Below, one piece after another: positions 1-7,064 of a DNA stretch of 12,788 nt. Every line of letters starts with the position of its first letter. The first letter of the stretch is position 1. Under the pieces are notes generated by a model. The model was not told the origin of the DNA. It did no database searches and was given only the letters and a program-made list of their open reading frames with translations. This DNA is from Thermoplasmata archaeon (GTDB taxonomy: Archaea; Thermoplasmatota; JAKEGO01): positions 1-12,788 of the forward strand of contig JAKEGO010000081.1 of the NCBI GenBank assembly GCA_022615805.1. Direction: 5' to 3'. The position numbers were made by a program, and so were the translations under genes.

Positions 1-3000
1 CGGGCCGGTCTTCACGATCTCGACGCCGGTGTAGAGCAGGTCGACGGAGTGGTTCGCCTGCGCGACGACCCAGTCCCTGCCATGGGAGTTGTACCCCACC
101 ACAGTGACGTTGTTGACCAGGGGATCGCTGTCCTCGCTTGTCACGGTATATTCATACGTGACCGTCTCGTAACCCTCGGCCACCGTGATGACGCCTCCGG
201 TGATCTGGCTGGAGATGTCGCCCGCAAGGCTGTCGTAGAGATAGGCGATCCAGAGATCGACCTCTCCGTCGTTGTGGACGGTGACCGTATAGGTGATCGT
301 CTCTCCCACCTCAGCCGTCTCTGGACCTCGCTTCTCGATGCTGACGTTCGTGCGGAGGATGTCCACGAAATGGGAGCTCATGTCCCCGACCTCGTCGCCG
401 CCGTACCCGTTGGTCGCAAGGACCGACACGATGTTCGGGAGCGGATCGGGCAGGGCGTCGACGGTGTAGCCGTACGTGAACGTTTCGTAGTACTCGGCAA
501 CCGTGACGACGCCGCCGGAGATGTACCCGGAGAGATCGCCTGCGAGGGTGTCATTGAGGTAGGTGATGTAGAGGTCCACCTCACCCGTATTAATCACCGT
601 TACAGTGTAGGTGATGGTCTCGCCGACCTCGGCGGACGATGGCCCGGCCTTCTCGATCAGGACGCCCGTGTAGAGGAGGTCGACCGAATGGCCGTCAACG
701 TCCTCGACGGGGTCCATCTGGTTCTCGTTCGTCGCCTCGACGGAGACGTTGTTCCAGAGCAGGTCGGGGTCGTTCGGGCCGACGGTGTAGTTGTAGGTGA
801 AGGTCTCGGAACCCTCCTCGACCGTGACCACGCCGCCGCTTATGTGGCTGCTGAGGTCTCCAAGGAGGGAGTCGTTGAGCTCCGCGATGTAGAGGTCCAC
901 GTCGCCCGTGTTGGTGACCGTTATCGTGTAGGTTATCGTCTCGCCCACCTCGGCGGTCCTCGGCCCGGTCTTCTCGATCGACACTCCGGTGTACATGATG
1001 TCGACGCGGTGCGTGTCGCTGTCGGAGACCTCGTCCTCGCCGTAGGCGTTCTCCCCGGTGACGGTCACGGTGTTGACGAGCGGGTCGTCGTCCTCCCCGG
1101 TCACCGTATGGTCGTACTCGAGGGTCTCGAAGCCCTCCTCGACGGTTATGACCCCACCGGTTATCAGGGTCGTCAGGTTCCCGAGGAGCGTATCGGTCAG
1201 GTCCGTGATGTAAAGGTCCACCTCTCCTTCGTTGGTCACGGTGATCGTGTAGGTAATGGTGTCGCCGACCTCCGCGGTCGCCGGGCCGGCCTTCTCGATG
1301 CTGACGCCGGTATGGACCACATCGACGGAATGGCGGTCGCTGGACGACACCTCGTCGCCGCCGTGCTCGTTCTCGCCGTGGACGGTCGCGACATTGTCCA
1401 GCGGGTCGCCGTCCTCGCCGGTCACAGTGTAGTAGTAGGTGAAGGTCTCGGAACCCTCCTCGACGGTTATCACACCGTCCGTTATCATGGAGGTCAGGTT
1501 CCCGAGGAGCGTGTCCGTCAGATCGGCGATGTACAGGTCCACCTCGCCTGTGTTGGTCACGGTGATAGTGTACTCTATCGTCTCACCTATCTGCGCGGTC
1601 TCCGGCCCGGTCTTGAGGATCTCCACACCCGTGTACAAGATGTCGACGTTGTGCTCGTCTGAGTCCGTGTCCCTGTCGCTCTCGTTGACGTTCGTCGCGA
1701 CCACGGTCACGTTGTTCACGAGTGGATCGCTGTCCTCGCCCGTCACGGTATAGTTGTACGTGAAGGTCTCCGAGCCCTCCCCGACGGTGATGACACCGCC
1801 GGATATCATGCCGCTGAGGTCGCCCATGAGCGTGTCGTAGAGGTAGGTGACGTACAGGTCGACGTCTCCGTCGTTGTATACAGTTATAGTGTAGGTGATG
1901 GTCTCGCCGACCATGGCGCTGCCCGGGCCGACCTTCTCGATGCTGATGTCGGTGTACTCGATGTCCACGCTGTGGCCGTCCGAGTCGCTCACCTCGTCGC
2001 TCTCATGGGAGTTCGAGCCGTTGACGATCATCATGTTGGTCAGTGGGTCAGGGTCCTCTCCGGAGATGGTGTACTCGTAGGTGAACGTCTCGGAACCTTC
2101 GGAGATCGTCACCACGCCTCCGGATATCTCCCCCGAGAGGTCGCCCATAAGGCTGTCCCACAGGTCGTCGATGTACAGGTCCACCTCGCCGGTGTTCGTC
2201 ACCGTGATCGTGTAGACGATGGTCTCGCCGACGACCGCGGTCGCCGGGCCGGTCTTCGTGATCGAGACCCCGGTCCTGAGGACGTCCACCGAGTGACTCG
2301 CGCTGTCGGACACCTCGTCGTCTCCGTACTCGTTCCAGGCGGTCACGACGACGGTGTTCTCGAGCGGATCGAATGTGTCCGTCACTGTATAGTCGCAGTA
2401 GATGGTCTCGGAGCCCTCGGCGACCGTTATGACGCCGCCGGAGATCATGCCTGTGAGATTCCCGAGCAGGGTATCGTTGATGTCCGTGATGTAGAGGTCC
2501 ACCTCGCCATCGTTATCGAGGTCGATCTGGTATGTTAACGTCTCGCCCACCTCGGCGGTGGCTGGTCCCGACTTCTCGACGCTCAGTGCGGCGTACATTA
2601 CGTCCACCGAGTGGCTGTCGGAAGCGCTGGTCCAGTCGCTCCCGTACTGGTTCTCGCAGTTCACGTTGACGCCGTTGGTGAGCGGGTCGTACGCGTCGGT
2701 GACGGTGAAGTTGTACGTGAAGGTCTCGAAGCCCTCGGCAAGGGTGATGTCGCCGTCAGCGATGTACGCGGTAATGTCTCCGAGGAGCGTGTCGGTGATC
2801 GACCGGACGTAGAGGTCGACCTCGCCGGTGTTCGTCACCGTGACCGTGTATGTGATCGTCTCGCCGACCTGCGCTCTCGCCGGACCTGACTTGTTCACCT
2901 CGAGGCCGGTGTAGAGGATGTCGACTCTGTGATCGTCCGTGTCGGTGACCTCGTCCTCGCCGTTCCCGTTCTCGCCGACGACGGTGATCGAATTGACGAG

Positions 3001-5472
3001 CGGGTCGGGGGTGGAGGTCACACGGTAGGTGTAGTCGAACGTCTCGGACCCCTCAGCCACGGTGATGACGCCGCCGCTTATCTGGCTGCGAAGGTCGCCA
3101 AGGAGAGTGTCTGTGAGCGAGGATATGTACAGGTCAGTGTCGCCGGTGTTCGTGACGGTGATCGTGTAGGTGATGACCTCCCAGACCTCGGCGGTGGACG
3201 GCCCGGACTTCTCGATGGTCACCCCGGTGTACTCGATGTCGATGGAGTGGCCGTCGCTGTCGGTCACCTCGTTGCCGCCGTACTCGTTCTCCCCGGTCAC
3301 CGTGATGGTGTTGGGCAACGGGTCCGGGTCCGAGGCCTGAACGACATACGTGTACTCGAACTCCTCGTAGACCTCCGCGACTGTAATGACTCCGCCGCTG
3401 ATCTCGCCGGTCAGGTCGCCCAGGAGCGTGTCGTAGATCTCGGTCACGTACAGGTCCACCTCGCCGGTGTTGTAAACGGTGATCGTGTATGTCACCTCGT
3501 CGCCGATGGCGGCGCTGGATGGGCCCGTCTTGTCCACGGACACCCCGGTGTCCCGGAGGTCAGTGGAAGAGCGGTCCGTGTCGGTGACCTCGTCGCCGCC
3601 GAACCTGTTCTCCCCGGTGACGGTGATGGTATTGGGCAGGGGATCTGGGTCGCCGGGCTGGACTACGTAGCTGTAGGTGAATGTCTCGGAACCCTCTGCG
3701 ACCGTGATGACGCCGCCACCGATCTCGCCGGTGAGGTTGCCGAGGAGGGTGTCGGTGATGTCGGTCACGTAGAGGTCCACCTCGCCCGTGTTGGTGACCT
3801 CGATGACGTAGGTGATCTCCTCTCCGACGGCGGCGGAGGAGGGCCCAGTCTTCTCGATGGCGACGCCCGTGTACATGACATCGACCGAGCAACCGTCCGA
3901 ATCGCTGAGCCAGTCGCTGCCGTATTGGTTCTCGCAGTTTACGTTCACCGCATTGGCCAGCGGGTCCCTCGTTCCCGTGACAGTGTAGTTGTAGGTGAAC
4001 GTCTCGTTGCCCTCTGCCAGGGTGAGGATGCCGTCGCTTATCTCGCCGGTCAGGTCGCCGAGGATCGTGTCGGTGATGGAATTGATGTAGAGGTCGACCT
4101 CGCCGGTGTTCCTCACGGTGATGGTGTACGTTATCGTCTCGCCGACCTGCGCCCGCCTCGGGCCGGTCTTCTCGATCTCGACACCGGTCTTCAGTATGTC
4201 GACCGTATGGCTGTCGGTGTCCGTGACCTCGTCACCGAGGTTGGAGTTCTTGCCCCGGACCGTGACCGTGTTGGTGAGGGGGTCGGGGCTCGCCGTCACG
4301 ATGTACGTGTAGTTGAACGTCTCCGAACCCTCGGCCACGGTGATGACGCCCCCGCTGATGTGGGTCTTGAGGTTGCCGAGGATGCTGTCCTTGAGGTATG
4401 TGATGTAGAGGTTGGTCTCTCCGGTGTTCGTCACGGTGATCGTGTAGGTGATGATCTGCCATACCTCCGCGGTCGACGGTCCGGTCTTCGTGACCGAAAC
4501 GCCGGTCCTCTGGATGTTGACCGAATGGTCGTCGGAGTCGCTCACGACATCCTCGCCGTTCTCGTTCTCGCCCGTGACGGTGATGTTGTTCGTGAGCGGG
4601 TCGGGGTCGGAGGTCGTCACGGTGTACGTGTAGGTGAAGGTCTCGGAGCCTTCGGCCGTCGTAATGACGCCACCGGAGATCTTGTCGGTCAGGTTGCCGA
4701 GGAGCGTATCGGCTATGGAGGTGACGTAAAGGTCCACATCGCCGGTGTTGGTCACCGTGATGGAGTAGGTGATCGTGTCGCCGACCTTGGCGGTCGATGG
4801 CCCGGTCTTCGATATGGACACGCCAGCGTGGCCCGTGTCGACAGAATGGCCATCGGTAGCGGTAACCTCGTCCTCCTCGTTGGAGTTCTCCCCGGTGACC
4901 GTGATGGCGTTCAGCAGGGGATCCTGGTCGGCATCGAGCACGATGCGAGTGTAAGTGAACGTCTCGGAACCTTCGACGGTGGTGATGACGCCGCCTGTGA
5001 TCTCCGTCGTGAGGTTCCCGAGCAGGGTATCGACGAGGGACGATATGTACAGGTCGGTCCCACCCGTGTTGGTGACGGTAATCGTGTAGGTCACCGTCTC
5101 GCCCACCTCGGCCGAGGCGGGCCCAGTCTTCGATATCGAGACCGCTGTCCTGAGGATGTCCACAGTTACACTGTCCTCATCCGAGGCCTCGACGCCATAG
5201 GAGTCGTAGCCGGAGGCCGTTACGGTGTTGACGAGAGGATCGGCATCTCCCGTTCCGAGGACATGGCTGTACGTGAACGCCCACGTGGCGTTTGGCTCAA
5301 GTTCTCCCGAACCGGTCTCGATGTACTTGTCATAGGCGTGGCCCTTCACGTCGTCATAGACGCTGACATCGTAGAGGGTGCTGGGGCCGATGTTGGTGAC
5401 GACGACCGTGTATGTCACGGTATCCCCGACATCGCCCTTGGTCACGTCGGCCGTCTTTGTGACCTGGATCTC
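1..5472 (-). repeat. Tandem array of 17 DUF11-type coding units (318/321 bp), plus the start of an 18th
   Basis: An anchor reading GETITYTITV on the minus strand recurs with its GET codons at about 5420, 5096, 4775, 4454, 4136, 3818, 3497, 3176, 2858, 2540, 2222, 1901, 1580, 1259, 938, 617 and 299. The spacings are 318 or 321 bp, plus 324 for the first, always whole codons. A typical unit runs: KTGPATAEVGETITYTITV, then TNTG-(E/D)-VDLY, DTLLG(N/D)L, ISGGVITVxEGSETFTY, a TVTGxDxDPL turn, an N-x-VTV strand, and (S/D)DSxxHSVDIxYTGV leading into the next KTGP. The first unit (ADVTKGDVGDTVTY) is clearly divergent and the other sixteen are much more alike. The KTGP of a further unit lies at positions 1-20. 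The units are Asp/Glu/Thr-rich and nearly Cys-free. Confidence 0.93.
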
Positions 5473-6435
5473 GGGGGGTATCGGCCGGTTCCCGAAGTTG
5501 ACGCCAGTGATGTTGGTGTTGTCCGCCGTTATCTGGATCAGGCTCGTCTTCGGAGGACTTCCCGCCTGGTTGGTGCAGGCCCATCCCGTCTTGAGTTCCT
5601 CGTGGACGGTATAGTTGCCCTTGACGATACCCGCGAACCTGTAGAACCCGGATGAGTCGGTGACCTGGAACCGGTCAACGATTTTCCCGTAGGTGTCCGT
5701 TCCGGTGAGATGAATGGTCCAATCTGACAGTGCCGATTCGTCGGTGTCCCAAGTCCCGTCGCCATCAGCGTCGTACCACTTGTATCCGCTGATCACGCTG
5801 AAGGGAGGGGACAACGGTTGCTCGACCTGAATATCCTGATTCCCGCCGCCGGTGTAAGTACCGTTGTAATAATATTCCTTGAAGTGTGTGTGCAGGGCTT
5901 TCCCGGGCCATGCGGTCGTCTCGTTCGGGTCCAGCCGCGCGTCCCAGCGCAGATAGTATGACCCACTTTCGGTCGTGGTGAACGTCGAATTGAACTCCAT
6001 CAGCCTAGTGTTGCTGTCGTAATAATACCACGGGTCGTCGACGGTCACGGATATCCCCGTGTCGTTGATGTTCGGATAATCCCCATAGAGCAGGCGCACG
6101 TTGCTTATCTCCACGAAGCCAAAGGCGTCTATCCCGGAGTCATAGTTGTCATGGTTCACCACGAACTTGTACGTCCCGGCGTCCATGTTCGTAAGCTTGA
6201 CGTGCCACCAGACCCAGTCCGACGCTCCGTATCCCTCGAGGGTGGACTTCGTCCAATCCTCGAACTTCCAGTCCCAACCGGCCAATTCCGGGGGCTTCGC
6301 ACCGGCCATGGCCGTGTCTCCGTACGGAACCATGTTGAAATCCGTTACATCATTCAATCCGTTCACCATGATCCCGGCTCCGAAGAGCTGGAGGACCATG
6401 ATGACCACTATCGCTGTCGCGGCCGATCGCTTCAT
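1..6435 (-). CDS. Giant secreted DUF11-repeat surface protein (5' part; gene runs off the left edge)
   Basis: The frame stays open from ATG at 6435 to the window edge (at least 2145 codons, no stop), so the C-terminus and any cell-surface anchor are not seen. Residues 1-25 (MKRSAATAIVVIMVLQLFGA and following) look like a signal peptide. Residues 26-205 form an unrecognised, aromatic-rich, beta-type region with N-glycosylation sequons. Residues about 212-320 match an SdrD B-like domain: VISGYKWYDADGDGTWD carries the Asp-rich calcium-loop signature and GFYRFAGIVKGNYTV follows. From residue about 322 a tandem array of DUF11/DUF7507-type beta-sandwich units begins and continues to the edge. Family knowledge: such proteins are extracellular stalks, adhesins or S-layer-associated proteins of archaea and bacteria. 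The role here is inferred, and the binding partner is unknown. The start is fixed by a GGTGATG-type ribosome binding site five bases upstream and by the signal peptide directly after it. The gene is divergent from the Lhr-like gene. Confidence 0.9.
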   Translation of the reverse strand, partial: MKRSAATAIVVIMVLQLFGAGIMVNGLNDVTDFNMVPYGDTAMAGAKPPELAGWDWKFEDWTKSTLEGYGASDWVWWHVKLTNMDAGTYKFVVNHDNYDSGIDAFGFVEISNVRLLYGDYPNINDTGISVTVDDPWYYYDSNTRLMEFNSTFTTTESGSYYLRWDARLDPNETTAWPGKALHTHFKEYYYNGTYTGGGNQDIQVEQPLSPPFSVISGYKWYDADGDGTWDTDESALSDWTIHLTGTDTYGKIVDRFQVTDSSGFYRFAGIVKGNYTVHEELKTGWACTNQAGSPPKTSLIQITADNTNITGVNFGNRPIPPEIQVTKTADVTKGDVGDTVTYTVVVTNIGPSTLYDVSVYDDVKGHAYDKYIETGSGELEPNATWAFTYSHVLGTGDADPLVNTVTASGYDSYGVEASDEDSVTVDILRTAVSISKTGPASAEVGETVTYTITVTNTGGTDLYISSLVDTLLGNLTTEITGGVITTVEGSETFTYTRIVLDADQDPLLNAITVTGENSNEEDEVTATDGHSVDTGHAGVSISKTGPSTAKVGDTITYSITVTNTGDVDLYVTSIADTLLGNLTDKISGGVITTAEGSETFTYTYTVTTSDPDPLTNNITVTGENENGEDVVSDSDDHSVNIQRTGVSVTKTGPSTAEVWQIITYTITVTNTGETNLYITYLKDSILGNLKTHISGGVITVAEGSETFNYTYIVTASPDPLTNTVTVRGKNSNLGDEVTDTDSHTVDILKTGVEIEKTGPRRAQVGETITYTITVRNTGEVDLYINSITDTILGDLTGEISDGILTLAEGNETFTYNYTVTGTRDPLANAVNVNCENQYGSDWLSDSDGCSVDVMYTGVAIEKTGPSSAAVGEEITYVIEVTNTGEVDLYVTDITDTLLGNLTGEIGGGVITVAEGSETFTYSYVVQPGDPDPLPNTITVTGENRFGGDEVTDTDRSSTDLRDTGVSVDKTGPSSAAIGDEVTYTITVYNTGEVDLYVTEIYDTLLGDLTGEISGGVITVAEVYEEFEYTYVVQASDPDPLPNTITVTGENEYGGNEVTDSDGHSIDIEYTGVTIEKSGPSTAEVWEVITYTITVTNTGDTDLYISSLTDTLLGDLRSQISGGVITVAEGSETFDYTYRVTSTPDPLVNSITVVGENGNGEDEVTDTDDHRVDILYTGLEVNKSGPARAQVGETITYTVTVTNTGEVDLYVRSITDTLLGDITAYIADGDITLAEGFETFTYNFTVTDAYDPLTNGVNVNCENQYGSDWTSASDSHSVDVMYAALSVEKSGPATAEVGETLTYQIDLDNDGEVDLYITDINDTLLGNLTGMISGGVITVAEGSETIYCDYTVTDTFDPLENTVVVTAWNEYGDDEVSDSASHSVDVLRTGVSITKTGPATAVVGETIVYTITVTNTGEVDLYIDDLWDSLMGDLSGEISGGVVTISEGSETFTYEYTISGEDPDPLTNMMIVNGSNSHESDEVSDSDGHSVDIEYTDISIEKVGPGSAMVGETITYTITVYNDGDVDLYVTYLYDTLMGDLSGMISGGVITVGEGSETFTYNYTVTGEDSDPLVNNVTVVATNVNESDRDTDSDEHNVDILYTGVEILKTGPETAQIGETIEYTITVTNTGEVDLYIADLTDTLLGNLTSMITDGVITVEEGSETFTYYYTVTGEDGDPLDNVATVHGENEHGGDEVSSSDRHSVDVVHTGVSIEKAGPATAEVGDTITYTITVTNEGEVDLYITDLTDTLLGNLTTLITGGVITVEEGFETLEYDHTVTGEDDDPLVNTVTVTGENAYGEDEVSDSDTHRVDIMYTGVSIEKTGPRTAEVGETITYTITVTNTGDVDLYIAELNDSLLGDLSSHISGGVVTVEEGSETFTYNYTVGPNDPDLLWNNVSVEATNENQMDPVEDVDGHSVDLLYTGVLIEKAGPSSAEVGETITYTVTVINTGEVDLYITYLNDTLAGDLSGYISGGVVTVAEYYETFTYGYTVDALPDPLPNIVSVLATNGYGGDEVGDMSSHFVDILRTNVSIEKRGPETAEVGETITYTVTVHNDGEVDLWIAYLYDSLAGDISSQITGGVITVAEGYETVTYEYTVTSEDSDPLVNNVTVVGYNSHGRDWVVAQANHSVDLLYTGVEIVKTGP
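2572..4500 (-). repeat. Higher-order duplication inside the array: two-unit blocks repeated 1278 bp apart
   Basis: Two adjacent units with unusual signatures recur in the same order exactly 1278 bp (four units) apart. The first carries AEVW-(Q/E)-(I/V)-IT instead of AEVGETIT, at about 4454 and 3176. The second carries AQVGETITYT, then an (S/A)DG-(I/D)-(L/I)-TLAEG strand and the peptide VNCENQYGSDW, with anchors at 4136 and 2858. The approximate extents are 3850-4500 and 2572-3222. Intervals flanking both blocks follow the same 321/318/318 order. A further AQIGE unit sits at 1580, again 1278 bp on. The simplest reading is duplication of a four-unit segment in addition to single-unit expansion. 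Confidence 0.7.
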
Positions 6436-6440
6436 TGTGT

Positions 6441-6450
6441 CATCACCCCT
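6441..6450 (-). promoter_or_regulatory. Ribosome binding site of the giant surface-protein gene
   Basis: The minus strand reads AGGGGTGATG, then ACACA, then the ATG at 6435. GGTGAT complements the 3' end of archaeal 16S rRNA (anti-SD ATCACCTCC). An ATG inside this motif (at 6443) is out of frame. The site decides the start and implies that this gene, unlike several neighbours, has a leadered transcript. Confidence 0.75.
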
Positions 6451-6674
6451 GTTTGACAATCATCTTCTCTCTTTGCCGATACTTCGGTCATGCCTTCGGT
6501 CCAACGCAACAGGCGCTGGGATGCCGGATAGCACGATCCATCTTCCGAGCGGACGAAAACGGAGACGACGAGCCATGGCGCGTTCGACGTGACCGAAGGT
6601 GTCAAAAGCCCATCCATAGCTCCTTTAGTACCTCGTACCAGCATCACGTTCTCGTCCTCCTCTGCGGAAAGTTG

Positions 6675-6697
6675 CCACTATCGAACGGTTCGAACCT
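6675..6697. repeat. Palindromic element, copy 1 (possible operator)
   Basis: The element begins CCACTATCGAACG and contains the perfect inverted repeat TCGAAC-G-GTTCGA (6681-6693), overlapping a second palindrome GGTTCGAACC (6687-6696). Apart from two single-base deletions it matches the element at 6737-6757. Palindromes of this length suggest binding of a dimeric regulator. That role is inferred. Confidence 0.5.
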
Positions 6698-6736
6698 GGA
6701 CTACCCGCCACCGCCACCCCTCTCCGTCGACAGTCC

Positions 6737-6757
6737 CCACTATCGAACGTTCGACCT
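6737..6757. repeat. Palindromic element, copy 2 (possible operator)
   Basis: This copy shares the 13-base start CCACTATCGAACG with the element 62 bp to the left and contains the perfect 12-bp palindrome TCGAACGTTCGA (6743-6754), followed by CCT as in copy 1. It lies between the predicted minus-strand TATA box (about 6795) and the giant gene, so a bound protein could block or modulate its transcription. Confidence 0.5.
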
Positions 6758-6792
6758 GCTGTGGCTACCCCCTAAGGGTCCAATATTTAATT

Positions 6793-6804
6793 GGTATATA
6801 AGCA
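6793..6804 (-). promoter_or_regulatory. Candidate TATA box for the giant surface-protein gene
   Basis: The minus strand reads GCTTATATACC, a good archaeal TATA-like element, flanked by the CCAAT...ATTGG inverted repeat. It would start transcription near 6770 and give a leader of about 335 nt. No better TATA element was seen closer to 6435. Other AT-rich stretches up to 6906 could also serve. Confidence 0.4.
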
Positions 6805-6896
6805 TTGTGATATAATGAGAATATTAAGCCCAATTTTCGATATATTTTTTATTATTATGAATATTTCTTTGTAGAGATTATAAGCAGATGGGGAAG

Positions 6897-6906
6897 TTTT
6901 ATATAA
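6897..6906 (+). promoter_or_regulatory. TATA-like element with no assigned gene
   Basis: TTTTATATAA is preceded by GGGGAAG and would direct plus-strand transcription from about 6930. No ORF starts there. It may be an alternative distal promoter for the Lhr-like gene, drive a small RNA, or act on the minus strand, since the element is nearly symmetric. Confidence 0.35.
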
Positions 6907-7032
6907 TAGTGTCGAAGATTTCTATTACTTATTTGAGAAGGGTCATTTCGACGTTATTTCTTGAGGAGGGCCTCTGTCCGGACGCAGGATCTGTCGCCTC
7001 GCGATGGTTCCACGAGAGACGACCGGTCATAG

Positions 7033-7042
7033 TTTTTTAATA
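7033..7042 (+). promoter_or_regulatory. TATA box of the Lhr-C-terminal-like gene
   Basis: TTTTTTAATA is centred about 28 nt before ATG 7065, the spacing expected for an archaeal leaderless transcript. It therefore favours 7065 over the in-frame GTG at 7044, which would lie inside or against the promoter. Confidence 0.55.
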
Positions 7043-7064
7043 CGTGCACCTCGCTGAGCGGGCG

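Larger units (their letters stand above)
6436..7064. other. Divergent intergenic region between the giant gene and the Lhr-like gene
   Basis: No convincing gene was found in these 629 bp. Short ORFs exist but lack ribosome binding sites and recognisable protein character. The left part (6451-6770) has ordinary GC content and would be the 5' leader of the giant gene if transcription starts near 6770. It holds two near-identical palindromic elements. Positions 6780-6955 are strongly AT-rich, in sharp contrast to all surrounding DNA, and contain TATA-like boxes on both strands and a CCAAT-ATTTA-ATTGG inverted repeat (6780-6794). The right part (6956-7030) returns to high GC. Confidence 0.7.

Noticed and set aside
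1..5472. CRISPR-like or satellite DNA repeat
   Set aside because: The units are about 320 bp, imperfect, directly adjacent, and keep a protein reading frame. They are coding repeats.
2929..5655. Plus-strand ORF of 908 codons (and similar ones at 49-1662 and 1972-2538) opposite the repeat array
   Set aside because: These are mirror frames of the GC-rich repetitive minus-strand gene. They repeat at the same 318/321-bp period, lack promoters and ribosome binding sites, and are Gly/Val/Asp/Arg-rich without known domains. The minus frame has a signal peptide, a ribosome binding site and recognised domains.
6687..6725. tRNA T-arm-like GGTTCGAACC
   Set aside because: The flanking bases do not pair as a T-stem, and no acceptor, D or anticodon arm could be built around it. 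It is better explained by the palindromic repeat.
6435..6815. Plus-strand ORF of 126 codons in the intergenic region
   Set aside because: It has no ribosome binding site or promoter, its composition is that of translated non-coding DNA, and it overlaps the giant gene start and the palindromes.
7044..7064. Upstream GTG start for the Lhr-like protein
   Set aside because: It lies directly after the TATA-like element, so it would not be in the transcript. ATG 7065 fits leaderless spacing.
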